Positions 8,788 to 17,373 of a stretch of DNA of 64,000 nucleotides are shown here, piece by piece. Made by a program: the position numbers and the translations under genes. Each line of letters begins with the position of its first letter. The first letter of the stretch is position 1. Source of the DNA: Pseudomonadota bacterium (GTDB taxonomy: Bacteria > Pseudomonadota > Alphaproteobacteria > Sphingomonadales > Sphingomonadaceae); contig JBCBSU010000001.1 in assembly GCA_039818985.1 (NCBI GenBank), positions 522,367 to 586,366 of the forward strand, written 5' to 3'. The notes under the pieces are model-generated. The model ran no database searches. It had not been told where the DNA came from and worked only from the letters and a program-made list of their open reading frames with translations.

Positions 8788-9672
8788 CTATGTTACGCCA
8801 AAGGTCCAGCCTTCGGTAGCGGCAATATGGCCGGTCAGCGCTTCGGGTTGCCAATATAGCGGTTGCGACGCCGTCCGGCGCAGCCAGGCCGCGGTGATGA
8901 TGGCATCGGTGCGGTGGTCGCTATAGTCGGGCAACCGTGATGGCGGCCGGCAGCCAAGCTGTTCCAGTGCGCGCACCAGCGTTGCCCGGTCACGGATCTT
9001 GGTCTGCCCCTTGCGCAATCCGGCGTCCATGGCGGCGATGCTGGTATAGATTTCGACGATCATCGGACCGCTTTCGGGTATCGGGTCGAACGGCCAGATG
9101 GGAATATGTCCGGCAAGCTGATGGAACAGTCGCATGCCGGTGAGGCTCGACTTGCCGACCTGTGCCGCACCGACAAGATTGAAGCAGCTGGCGCTCGCCG
9201 CCTGACCGGTGTCGCGTTGGCGATGTTCGACAACGCGCAGCCGACCGGTTCCCGCAGTGCCGAAACGGTCACCGACATCGCCCTTGCCATGACGGAAATA
9301 GCGGCGGATTTCGGAATGCTGATGGACCATTTTTGATGCCGCCATATGCGGTTCGTCACCGGCCAGTCTGTCAATCATCGCCCATAGCTGTCGGGCATTG
9401 CCGGGGCTTTTGACCCAGCCGGGGAAATAGGCACCCTCGTCGCAATAGGGCAGTGTCGGTGACAGGTCGAAGCCGATCAGCATATCGGTGCCCTTTACGG
9501 CCTGCTGCAGAAGCCAGTCCCGCACCGCTTCACGACTCCAGCCCGTTGGTGGCGCGAAGGACCGGGGTGTCGCCGCATCGCCTGTTTCGAGCACCGACAA
9601 TGCTATCCCGCCGGGATATTGCACTGCCTGGCCGGACCAGTCGAAACAGGCAAATCGAGAGAAGGTGCGCAT
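8788..9672 (-). CDS. DUF429-like protein, possible RNase H-fold nuclease
   Basis: A 294-aa cytoplasmic protein without an established function. The N-terminal FACFDWSG, the central VEIYTSIAAMDAG and the C-terminal YSDHRTDAIITAAWLR match the Asp/Glu/Asp layout of the DUF429 family, which is predicted to have an RNase H-like nuclease fold. This is a motif-based guess. The ATG at 9672 is preferred over an in-frame GTG six codons upstream. The gene sits alone between tRNA-Thr and the terminator of the channel gene. It could also be a non-catalytic relative. Confidence 0.5.
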   Translation of the reverse strand: MRTFSRFACFDWSGQAVQYPGGIALSVLETGDAATPRSFAPPTGWSREAVRDWLLQQAVKGTDMLIGFDLSPTLPYCDEGAYFPGWVKSPGNARQLWAMIDRLAGDEPHMAASKMVHQHSEIRRYFRHGKGDVGDRFGTAGTGRLRVVEHRQRDTGQAASASCFNLVGAAQVGKSSLTGMRLFHQLAGHIPIWPFDPIPESGPMIVEIYTSIAAMDAGLRKGQTKIRDRATLVRALEQLGCRPPSRLPDYSDHRTDAIITAAWLRRTASQPLYWQPEALTGHIAATEGWTFGVT

Positions 9673-9702
9673 GGCGCAATAGTTAGGCACAGTGGCGACA
9701 AA

Positions 9703-9738
9703 GAAAAAGGGCCGGGCACCATCTCAGGCACCCGACCC
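9703..9738 (-). terminator. Rho-independent terminator of the channel gene
   Basis: On the minus strand a 12-bp stem (GGGTCGGGTGCC with GGTGCCCGGCCC) is followed by TTTTTCTTTG, 28 bp after the stop codon of the leftward channel gene. Confidence 0.85.
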
Positions 9739-9766
9739 TGTGTTAGAGAGCCTTGCGGCTTTGTCG

Positions 9767-10945
9767 TTAGTCTTTGGCTTTGTCGCCGTCCTGCATTTTC
9801 TCCAGCTGGCGCGCAGCGGCATCGCGACCACCCATGCCAAAGGCGATGGCAGCGGCGACACCGATGGTGGCGACCAGTGCGGTGAATGCTGTCTGGACGA
9901 TCTCATTGCCGACGCCCATGAACTGCAGACCCATGAAAGCGAACAGGATCAGTGCTGCATAGCGCACGACCGAAGCCGCGAGCGGGTTCTGCGCACCCAT
10001 GAAGCGGGCGAGCAGGTTGGCGATGAAGAAGCCAACAGCGATAACCACACCGCCGAACAATACGCGGCCGCCCAGTTCGAGAATGTTGTCCAGGATTGCA
10101 GTCAGCTCAGGGAAGTTGAGCAGACGCGTTGCGGCGATGGCGGCAAACAGCATGATTGCAATCATGACCAGCTTGGATACAACTCCCGACACCGAGGTGC
10201 CTTCTGGTAGAATTCCCATGGCATTAACCGAACGATCGACGCCCAGTCCCGGCAAGATATCTTCCAGCAAACCGGAAACCCAGCGTGCAATCAGATAAGC
10301 AATGCCCAGAACCAGTGCCGCGCCAATGATAAGCGGGATGGCACCGAGGATCATTTCCAATACGGTGACCGCTGGATCGCTGATGGAAGAAATCTTCAGC
10401 GCTTGCAGGGCGGCAATCGCAACCGGAACGATGATCAACACATAAACGATATTCGCCAATGTGCTGGTGATCGCGGTGTTGCCAGTAACTTCATCACCGC
10501 CTGCGCGGGTAAACCATTTATCGAAGTTAACCGTCTGCAGGAAGGTCGTGACCAGATCGCGCACGATCTTCGCAACAATCATGCCGATGAAGAAGATGAT
10601 GCCTGCGCCAACAATATTCGGGATGAAGCCCATCACCGTGTCGAGCAGCGCCTTCAGCGGGCTGGTAACCTCATTGAGTTGGAATACGTTCAGGATAGCA
10701 ATCCAGCCGAACAGCCAGACGATCAGGCCGACAATGGTGCCGAGTGAAGCGCCAATGCTGCTACCTGAACCGGTGTCGCGCTGCAGCAGCTCGATACGGT
10801 TGACCAGCTTGGCAAAGGCCCATTTGCAGGCCGATGCAATGAACTTGGTCGCGATATAGATAAGGATGGCAAAAAGGAGCTTTGTGCCCCAATCCACCAA
10901 TATGTCGAGGTCGAGCGTATAGCCCATGATATTGAAATTTTCCAT
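9767..10945 (-). CDS. CmpX-type mechanosensitive channel family membrane protein
   Basis: A 392-aa inner membrane protein made of repeated conserved TM-helix units (G-rich amphipathic stretches such as LGTIVGLIVWLFGWI, IPNIVGAGIIFFIG, AIPLIIGAALVLGIAYLIARW). The C-terminal FGMGGRDAAARQLEKM is typical of the TM_helix/CmpX group, which is distantly related to MscS. A canonical MscS beta-domain is not visible, so gating by tension is only inferred from the family. The start is firm (GGGGGAG before ATG). Likely roles are osmotic balance or envelope stress. The gene is monocistronic, with its own terminator. Confidence 0.82.
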   Translation of the reverse strand: MENFNIMGYTLDLDILVDWGTKLLFAILIYIATKFIASACKWAFAKLVNRIELLQRDTGSGSSIGASLGTIVGLIVWLFGWIAILNVFQLNEVTSPLKALLDTVMGFIPNIVGAGIIFFIGMIVAKIVRDLVTTFLQTVNFDKWFTRAGGDEVTGNTAITSTLANIVYVLIIVPVAIAALQALKISSISDPAVTVLEMILGAIPLIIGAALVLGIAYLIARWVSGLLEDILPGLGVDRSVNAMGILPEGTSVSGVVSKLVMIAIMLFAAIAATRLLNFPELTAILDNILELGGRVLFGGVVIAVGFFIANLLARFMGAQNPLAASVVRYAALILFAFMGLQFMGVGNEIVQTAFTALVATIGVAAAIAFGMGGRDAAARQLEKMQDGDKAKD

Positions 10946-11039
10946 TTATGCTCCCCCAGAGGATGGTGCGCGCGACGGACATTCGCCGCGTCAAAAACAC
11001 CGGCTTTTTACCATGGGAGACATTGCCCGAACAAGGCGC

Positions 11040-12491
11040 TCAGCCTTGCCCGGACAGCGCAAAAACGAGGTTTCGCGTAAACTCTTCTATATTGAAACGG
11101 TCTTCACGCGTATCATAGCCGCGCCGGACAATAATCAGGTCACGCGACGGGATGATGACGAGATATTGTCCGCGATTCCCGAAGGCAGCGATCGTGTCTT
11201 TAGGAATGCCTTCCGACCTGTTCATCAGCCAGAATGTCGCGCCATAGCCGAAACGGCCATCGGGCTGTGGCCCGGAGGGCGCACTGACATAGTCGCGCCA
11301 GCCCTCGGGAAGCAGGCGTCCCTGAGTACTGCCGTCGTAAAACCACATCCCGTCATTCAGATAGAGCAAACCCAGCCGCGCAAGGTCACGTGGCGTTGTC
11401 CAGACCTGGCTGGAAAGGATGTAATTACCGTGCCAGTCATGCTCGGCCCAGGTCCGGGTCATGCCGAGCCTGAAAAAGAAGCTATAGGGATCGAACAGGA
11501 ACTCTTGCGTGATGCCACGGCTGACCTTGTTGACATCCGCATTCATCTGTCGGCGTTCTTCGACTGCTGCCAACACGGCCAGCAGAGTATCATTATTGGC
11601 ATAGCGAAAGCGTGTGCCCGGCGGATGCAGCAGCGGCCAGCCGGACGTACGCTGCACCACGCTGGCACCGCCCATATAGACCGGGTCGGTGCGATTGCCG
11701 GCGGTATCCGATTGCAGGCCGCTGGCCATACGCAAAAGGTCATCATAGCGGATCGTCGCGCGCGGATCGCTGGTCATTTGCCAGGCGGGCACGGGGGCGG
11801 GTTCGCCGGTGTCATCGATATAATGGCCGACCAGCGTACCGGCGATCGATTTGGCAACCGACCATGTGCGCTGCGCCGTATGCTTGTCATGGCCTGGCTT
11901 ATAGCCTTCCCAGACAATGCCACTGCTGCTGGCGATTAGCACCGCGCTGGTCTTGCCGCCAAAGCGTTTCTCGCCGCCTTCGCGATCCTCTGGCCGGAAG
12001 GCGCTGGCAGCGACCTTGTCAATCGCGCCATATTCGGCGCTGCGCGGCAGTTGCGCTTCGCGATCACCCCAGGGCCACGCCTTGTCATCCAGATCGGGCC
12101 GGGTAGGGCCATGGAAATAGGGGCCAAAATCGGTTGCACCAATGGGTGCCGATATACAGCCGCGCATCCGGTCCCAACGCGCCATGCGCGGCGGCATGTT
12201 ATCGGCAAAGGGGACGCTGACAATATGGTCCTGCTCGTTGATCACCGGTTCCAGCGTCGGCACGATATCGGCGATGCGATCATAGATGCCGGTCAGTTCA
12301 TCGGCCTCAATGTCTTTCAGAGACTTGCCGCCATTCCATAGACCGGAGCAGATAAACTGCGCCTTGTACCCGGCGGCATAGGCGCGGTCGGTACGGCTAT
12401 ATTGACTCTTTTTGGCTTCAGTCTGTTCCTGTGCCGCTGCCGGCAATATCAGCAGCATCGCCGTGGTGATCAGGCTGATGGTTTTTCGCAT
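11040..12491 (-). CDS. Exported serine hydrolase, class C beta-lactamase fold
   Basis: A 483-aa protein with a signal peptide (MRKTISLITTAMLLILPAAA|Q). It has the penicillin-binding-protein-type motifs S211-V-A-K214 and Y297-A-N299. A later FGNRGQYLVI probably replaces the KTG box. The fold family includes beta-lactamases, D,D-peptidases and esterases, so the substrate is uncertain; the missing KTG argues against a classical beta-lactamase. The first 74 bases overlap the 3' end of rarA upstream, yet the start is well supported by GGGAGAG and the signal peptide. Translation coupled to rarA is possible. Confidence 0.85.
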   Translation of the reverse strand: MRKTISLITTAMLLILPAAAQEQTEAKKSQYSRTDRAYAAGYKAQFICSGLWNGGKSLKDIEADELTGIYDRIADIVPTLEPVINEQDHIVSVPFADNMPPRMARWDRMRGCISAPIGATDFGPYFHGPTRPDLDDKAWPWGDREAQLPRSAEYGAIDKVAASAFRPEDREGGEKRFGGKTSAVLIASSSGIVWEGYKPGHDKHTAQRTWSVAKSIAGTLVGHYIDDTGEPAPVPAWQMTSDPRATIRYDDLLRMASGLQSDTAGNRTDPVYMGGASVVQRTSGWPLLHPPGTRFRYANNDTLLAVLAAVEERRQMNADVNKVSRGITQEFLFDPYSFFFRLGMTRTWAEHDWHGNYILSSQVWTTPRDLARLGLLYLNDGMWFYDGSTQGRLLPEGWRDYVSAPSGPQPDGRFGYGATFWLMNRSEGIPKDTIAAFGNRGQYLVIIPSRDLIIVRRGYDTREDRFNIEEFTRNLVFALSGQG

Positions 12492-13797
12492 TTCTCAGTC
12501 TCTCCCAATAGGCCAGCCGCTTGGCGATCTCGCGTTCAAAGCCGCGTTCGACCGGCTGGTAATAGGTTTCGGGCTGCATTTCTTCAGGCCAGTAATTATC
12601 GCCGGAAAAGCCCTTATCGTTGTCATGGTCATAGCTATAGCCCTTGCCATAGCCGACATCTTTCATCAGCTTTGTCGGGGCGTTGAGGATGTTCTTCGGC
12701 GGCATCAATGATCCGGTTGCCTTAGCCGATTTCCACGCCGCTTTCTGCGCCGCATAGGCAGCGTTCGATTTCGGCGCGGTGGCGAGGTAGAGACAGGCCT
12801 GCGCAATGGCCAGCTCGCCCTCGGGAGAGCCGAGAAATTCATAAGCCTGCTTGGCCGCAAGGCACTGGTGCAGCGCTTCCGGGTCGGCGAGACCAATATC
12901 CTCGCTGGCAAAACGTGTCATGCGCCGCAGCACATAAAGCGGCTCTTCTCCCGCGACCAGCATCCGCGCCAGATAATAGAGCGCGGCCTGCGGATCGGAG
13001 CCGCGCAGCGATTTGTGCAGCGCCGAGATCAGATTGTAATGCCCCTCGCGATCCTTGTCATAGACCGGTACGCGGCGATGCAGAAAATCGGCAAGGCCAG
13101 CCGGATCTAGTGGCCGGGGCAAGTCCACTGCGAACAATGTCTCCGCCTGGTTGAGCAGAAAGCGGCCGTCACCATCGGCCGATGCAATCAGCGCATCGCG
13201 CGCCTCATCAGTGACGGGCAGGCGCTTGGCCACCAATGCCTCGGCGCGCTCCAGCAATTGCGCCAGCGCTGCATGGTCGAGCCGGTTGAGGATCAGCACC
13301 TGGGTTCGGCTTAACAACGCCGAGTTGAGGGCGAAGCTGGGATTCTCGGTGGTGGCACCAACAAGTACGACAGTGCCGCGTTCGACAAAAGGCAGGAAGC
13401 CGTCCTGTTGCGCCCGGTTGAAGCGGTGAATCTCGTCCACGAACAACAGGGTGCGTTGGCCTGCTATGGCCATTTTGTCGGCATCGGCAAAGGCTTTTTT
13501 GAGGTCGGCAACGCCGGAAAACACTGCCGATATCGCCTGGAACCGCATGCCTACGGCGTCGGCGAGCAGCCGTGCAATGCTGGTCTTGCCGGTGCCCGGC
13601 GGCCCCCAGAAGATGATTGAGGACAGCTTGCCTGCGGCAACCATCCTGCCGATGGCACCATCGTTTCCGGTCAGGTGATCCTGGCCGACCACCTCATCCA
13701 GTTTTTGCGGCCGCAACCGGTCGGCCAGCGGTGCCGTATCGGTCGCCGCTGCTGCCCGTGCCGGTTGTATGCCCTCATCCGCAAAAAGATCGGCCAT
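12418..13797 (-). CDS. rarA: Replication-associated recombination protein A (RarA/MgsA), AAA+ ATPase
   Basis: A 459-aa clamp-loader-like ATPase that acts at stalled replication forks. Visible motifs are Walker A GPPGTGKT (65-72), Walker B LLFVDEIH (117-124), sensor 1 GATTENPSF, and the C-terminal MgsA tetramerisation region through ..YWERLR. The last 25 or so residues form a polar tail (NAKNHQPDHHGDAADIAG...) beyond the usual family end, and this tail overlaps the downstream hydrolase gene by 74 bp. The start MADLFAD is usual for the family. Confidence 0.93.
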   Translation of the reverse strand: MADLFADEGIQPARAAAATDTAPLADRLRPQKLDEVVGQDHLTGNDGAIGRMVAAGKLSSIIFWGPPGTGKTSIARLLADAVGMRFQAISAVFSGVADLKKAFADADKMAIAGQRTLLFVDEIHRFNRAQQDGFLPFVERGTVVLVGATTENPSFALNSALLSRTQVLILNRLDHAALAQLLERAEALVAKRLPVTDEARDALIASADGDGRFLLNQAETLFAVDLPRPLDPAGLADFLHRRVPVYDKDREGHYNLISALHKSLRGSDPQAALYYLARMLVAGEEPLYVLRRMTRFASEDIGLADPEALHQCLAAKQAYEFLGSPEGELAIAQACLYLATAPKSNAAYAAQKAAWKSAKATGSLMPPKNILNAPTKLMKDVGYGKGYSYDHDNDKGFSGDNYWPEEMQPETYYQPVERGFEREIAKRLAYWERLRNAKNHQPDHHGDAADIAGSGTGTD

Positions 13798-13861
13798 GGC
13801 CCGACGCTAGACCGCGTTGACGGTGCTTGCAAAGACAAAACCGGGTGTGCGTCTTGATTAT

Positions 13862-13889
13862 GATATAAAAAGATATATCTTATAGTATC
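13862..13889. promoter_or_regulatory. AT-rich dyad, candidate PadR operator
   Basis: A 28-bp imperfect palindrome (11 of 14 base pairs matched) has the perfect 12-bp core AAGATATATCTT at 13870-13881. It lies 28-55 bp upstream of the padR start, in a GC-rich region where such an AT-rich tract stands out. PadR repressors commonly bind AT-rich dyads over their own promoters, so autoregulation is likely. The site could also affect the divergent rarA. Confidence 0.5.
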
Positions 13890-13916
13890 GCAGGGGGTGA
13901 TGCACAGGAGTAGAAA

Positions 13917-14582
13917 ATGACACGCCGATATGATTACGGGTTCGACCCTGAGGAATTTGCCGAGGAGATCGCCGCCATCCCCGAGGCGATCATGAATGCC
14001 TTTGGCGGAAACTGGTCCGGCAGCGGGCGACGCAAGACGCGCAAAGGTTGGGATGGTGGCCAATGGGCCTATGGCGCGCGCGCTGAAGGTCGGCGCGGTC
14101 AGGGCCGTCGGCGACGCCGGATGTTCGACAGCGGCGAGCTGCGATTGGTGCTGCTCAAACTGATCGCTGACGAGCCGCGCCATGGCTATGATCTGATCCG
14201 TGCTATCGAGGATATGACCGAGGGCAGCTATGCACCCAGCCCCGGGGTTATCTATCCGACGCTCAGCCTGCTTGAGGATAGCGGCCTGATCGCGCCGCAA
14301 CAGGCTGATGGTTCGCGCAAGGTCTTTGCCATAACCGATGATGGCCGTAGTGAAATCGAGGAACAGGAAGAAGCGATTGCGGGTCTGATGGAACGGCTCG
14401 ACCGCACCGGCGACCGCAAGCGCAAACGCTCACGCAAGGCGGGCGCGCCTGTCGGGCGAGCGATCGGCAATCTGATGTCGGCACTTGGCAACCGCGTTGC
14501 GCGCAGCGATATGGATGACGAGATGCGCCATGCCATTGCCGAGATTCTCGACGAGGCGGCGCAGAAGATAGAGCGGCTGTAA
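13917..14582 (+). CDS. PadR family transcriptional regulator
   Basis: A 221-aa regulator. Residues 1-70 are a Gly/Arg-rich, probably disordered extension with the run GRRRRRMF. After it comes a winged-helix PadR domain: LRLVLLKLIADEPRHGYDLIRAIED, then PSPGVIYPTLSLLEDSGLI, where the recognition helix lies, and a C-terminal dimerisation helix that ends the protein. GGAG precedes the ATG at good distance. PadR proteins sense small molecules or membrane stress and repress nearby genes. The target here is unknown; the dyad just upstream suggests self-control. Confidence 0.9.
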   Translation: MTRRYDYGFDPEEFAEEIAAIPEAIMNAFGGNWSGSGRRKTRKGWDGGQWAYGARAEGRRGQGRRRRRMFDSGELRLVLLKLIADEPRHGYDLIRAIEDMTEGSYAPSPGVIYPTLSLLEDSGLIAPQQADGSRKVFAITDDGRSEIEEQEEAIAGLMERLDRTGDRKRKRSRKAGAPVGRAIGNLMSALGNRVARSDMDDEMRHAIAEILDEAAQKIERL

Positions 14583-14607
14583 GGCAGACGGATTACGTAG
14601 ACTGTGT

Positions 14608-15789
14608 CTACCGCAGCGCCTCATAGGGCAAGTGCTTGGTACCCTCGGCGCGCTGGCGCACCAGCCGCACATAGGTCTCGGCCAGACCATGGTTGATACG
14701 GTCCCAGCTATATTTTTCGGACCGCTTCTCGCCGACGACACCATGTTCGCGCGCCAGTGCCGGGTTTTCGCAATAGCTTTGCAGCGCATCGGCATAATCC
14801 TGCACTGCGCCGGGGCGGATCAGCCGCCCGGAGCTGCCGTCATCGACCAGGCTCTGGCTGCCGGTGGCGCGTGCGGCGACCACGGGGATGCCGCTGGCCA
14901 TGGCCTCAAGCGTCACATTGCCGAAGGTCTCGGTCACTGAAGGGTTGAACAGCATGTCCATGCTCGCCACCGCACGACCGAGATCAGGGCCGCTTTGAAA
15001 ACCGGCAAAGGTTGCGCCGGGAAGGCGCGATTCAAACCATTGGCGTGCCGGACCCTCACCGACAATCAAAACCTTGTGCGGCACCTTGCGGCGCTTGAGC
15101 CGGTCGACGGCATCGGAAAACACGTCGAGACCCTTCTCCATAACCAGTCGCCCGACAAAGCCGACGACCTGGTCCTCGTCATCGATGCCGAAACTGCGGC
15201 GCCATTCCATGTCGCGCTTGGAGGAGTGGAAAATGTCGCGATCGACACCGCGCGACCAGATGCCGACATCATAGTTCATCCGCTGGTCGCGCAGCAGCTG
15301 TGCCATCGAGTCCGACGGTGCGACAATCGCGTCGCAGCGGCGATAAAAGCGGCGCAGCGCGGCCACCAGAAGCGGCTCGAGAAACGCCATATTATAATAG
15401 CGCGGATAGGTTTCGAAGCGGGTGTGCACAGAGGCGAGCATCGGCACATCATGCCGCTTGGCCCAGCGCGTGGCGCTGTGCGCGACAATGTCCGGGCTGG
15501 CGAGATGCACGATATTCGGCGCGAAGGCCTTGATGTCTTTCTTGACCCGGGGGCTGAGCATCATCGGCACGCGATATTCGGCGCGCCCTGGTATGGCAAA
15601 GCTGGGCACGCTGACCAGATCACCCGCCGGCTCGAACGCCGGGGTGTCGGTGGTCGGTGAATAGACGCGCACCGCGACATTCTGCCGCAGCAAATAGGCC
15701 ACCAATCGGTTCAGCGCCTGGTTCGCGCCATCGCGCACATAGTTATAGTTACCGCTGAAAAGAGCGATGCGGAGATCGGAAATGTCCAT
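14608..15789 (-). CDS. GT4 family glycosyltransferase (MgtA/PimB-like)
   Basis: A 393-aa GT-B fold retaining glycosyltransferase. The N-terminal LRIALFSGNYNYVRDGANQA and HTRFETYPRYY are typical of GDP-mannose-dependent MgtA-like enzymes. The C-terminal half has VGFVGRLVMEKGLD and the E-x7-E motif in TETFGNVTLEAMASG, which binds the nucleotide sugar. It probably transfers a hexose to a membrane lipid (glycolipid synthesis) at the cytoplasmic face. The exact sugar and acceptor are inferred from the family only. It converges on padR with a 25-bp gap. Confidence 0.85.
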   Translation of the reverse strand: MDISDLRIALFSGNYNYVRDGANQALNRLVAYLLRQNVAVRVYSPTTDTPAFEPAGDLVSVPSFAIPGRAEYRVPMMLSPRVKKDIKAFAPNIVHLASPDIVAHSATRWAKRHDVPMLASVHTRFETYPRYYNMAFLEPLLVAALRRFYRRCDAIVAPSDSMAQLLRDQRMNYDVGIWSRGVDRDIFHSSKRDMEWRRSFGIDDEDQVVGFVGRLVMEKGLDVFSDAVDRLKRRKVPHKVLIVGEGPARQWFESRLPGATFAGFQSGPDLGRAVASMDMLFNPSVTETFGNVTLEAMASGIPVVAARATGSQSLVDDGSSGRLIRPGAVQDYADALQSYCENPALAREHGVVGEKRSEKYSWDRINHGLAETYVRLVRQRAEGTKHLPYEALR

Positions 15790-15854
15790 GATGCGATTCG
15801 CTTTGGCACAAGCCGGACCGATTGTCCAAAAGCTAAATCGGCCCGCAGCAACGC

Positions 15855-16811
15855 CTATCCTGTGGCGTGCTTTTCCGGCGCAGCTGTGGATGGTGCCGCG
15901 TCATGATGCCGGGGTGCCAGCTTCAACCGGCTGACCCGCCGTCCGTCGCTTTCCATGATATGGATGGTCCAGCCACTGGGATGTTCGAGCCTTTGCCCGG
16001 CAGCCGGCACTTCCCCGGCAAGGACGAAGGCGAGGCCGCCCAGCGTGTCGACATCCTCTTCTATCTCGCCCAGGCGTGGATCGATCTGTTCGGCAACATC
16101 GTCGAGTTCTGCCCGTGCATCGGCATCCCAGCTGCCGTCATTACATGGCTGCAGCAGCGCTTCGGGCTCCTCGTCATGCTCATCCTCGATCTCGCCGACA
16201 ATCTCCTCGACAATATCCTCGATGGTGACGATCCCTTCGGTGCCGGAATATTCGTCCAGGACGATGGCCAAATGTGTGCGGTTGGCGCGCATATCGGCGA
16301 GCATGTCGAGCACGCCCATCGATTGCGGTACGAAGCGTGGCTGGCGGATCAGGCCCGACCAGTCATCGGGATATTCACATCCCTTGGCGAGGATGGCGAA
16401 GACATCCTTGATATGGATCATGCCGATAATGTCATCGAGCGACTCGCCATAGACCGGTATCCGGCTGTGGCCATGTTCGGAAAAGATATCCACCACCTTG
16501 GCAAAGGGCGCGCTGGTGGGAATCGCCACCACCTCGCTGCGCGGCACCGCGACATCATCAGCATCATGTTCGCTGAAATGCAGCAGGTTGCGCAGCATTT
16601 CACGCTCCAGCGGGGAAAGGTCACCATCCGGCTCGAGCGGCGTATCACCGCCATTATCCTCATGCTCGTCAATGGCTTCTTCAAGCTGACGCCTGAGTGA
16701 CTGGTCACGATCCGGTCCGAAGATCAGGTTCTTGAGCGAGCGCAATAATCCGCCGCTACTGTCTTCCTCGTCTTGCGCATTGTGGCTGCGCCTACTGTCT
16801 CCCTCGGGCAT
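15855..16811 (-). CDS. corC: HlyC/CorC family CBS-domain protein
   Basis: A 318-aa soluble protein with an acidic N-terminus, two CBS domains (DDVAVPRSEVVAIP.. and ..NRTHLAIVLDEYSGTEGIVTIEDIVEEIVGEI) and a C-terminal CorC_HlyC/transporter-associated domain (GGLAFVLAGEVP). CorC-like proteins influence magnesium/cobalt efflux or membrane integrity. The ATG at 16811 lies 13 bases after the ybeY stop; an upstream in-frame TTG would overlap ybeY and is less likely. It is the last gene of the miaB-phoH-ybeY-corC group. The apolipoprotein N-acyltransferase gene lnt that often follows is absent here. Confidence 0.88.
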   Translation of the reverse strand: MPEGDSRRSHNAQDEEDSSGGLLRSLKNLIFGPDRDQSLRRQLEEAIDEHEDNGGDTPLEPDGDLSPLEREMLRNLLHFSEHDADDVAVPRSEVVAIPTSAPFAKVVDIFSEHGHSRIPVYGESLDDIIGMIHIKDVFAILAKGCEYPDDWSGLIRQPRFVPQSMGVLDMLADMRANRTHLAIVLDEYSGTEGIVTIEDIVEEIVGEIEDEHDEEPEALLQPCNDGSWDADARAELDDVAEQIDPRLGEIEEDVDTLGGLAFVLAGEVPAAGQRLEHPSGWTIHIMESDGRRVSRLKLAPRHHDAAPSTAAPEKHATG

Positions 16812-16824
16812 TTTGGGCGGTTTC

Positions 16825-17346
16825 TTAACCTCTGTGCTGTTGTGGATGGTCCAAATATGGATTGGGAAGGCCGATGCTGGCAAGCGCTTTTATTTCCAGC
16901 GCCTCCATCGCTTCGGCTTCGGCCTCGCCGATATGGTCATAGCCGAGCAGATGAAGCATGCCATGTATCACAAGATGGCTGACATGCTGCTCCAGCGTGG
17001 CCTGTTTCTCGCTCGCCTCGCGGGCGCAGGTTTCCCGCGCCAAAATGATATCGCCCAGCAGCACTTCGCCGTCATCGCTATTGGCCAGTGATTCCAGCAG
17101 GTCGGGCTGGACCATCGGGAAGGACAGCACATTGGTCGCCTTGTCCTTCTGGCGATATTGGGCATTGAGCTGCCGTACTGCGGCATCGTCGGAGAGCGCG
17201 ATGCTCACCGATATCAGCATCGCCGCATTGGCAAGAGAAGCATGCGGACTGTGGCTCAGCGCTGCTGTTCCTGCGCGCTGTGCCAGTTCCTGCCAATCGA
17301 CATTTTGTAGCCAGCCTGCATGATCGTCGACCATTATCTCCAGCAT
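16825..17346 (-). CDS. ybeY: Endoribonuclease YbeY
   Basis: A 173-aa single-strand endoribonuclease needed for 16S rRNA 3'-end maturation and 70S ribosome quality control. The zinc site H128-G-x-L-H132-x5-H138 (HGMLHLLGYDH) is intact. Another family block is NVLSFPM. Two starts are possible, ATG at 17346 or at 17334; the second has GGAG just upstream. It sits 27 bp after phoH and is followed by corC, the classical order. Confidence 0.94.
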   Translation of the reverse strand: MLEIMVDDHAGWLQNVDWQELAQRAGTAALSHSPHASLANAAMLISVSIALSDDAAVRQLNAQYRQKDKATNVLSFPMVQPDLLESLANSDDGEVLLGDIILARETCAREASEKQATLEQHVSHLVIHGMLHLLGYDHIGEAEAEAMEALEIKALASIGLPNPYLDHPQQHRG

Positions 17347-17373
17347 GATATGGCCCGGGCCGCTGCTGGTGGA

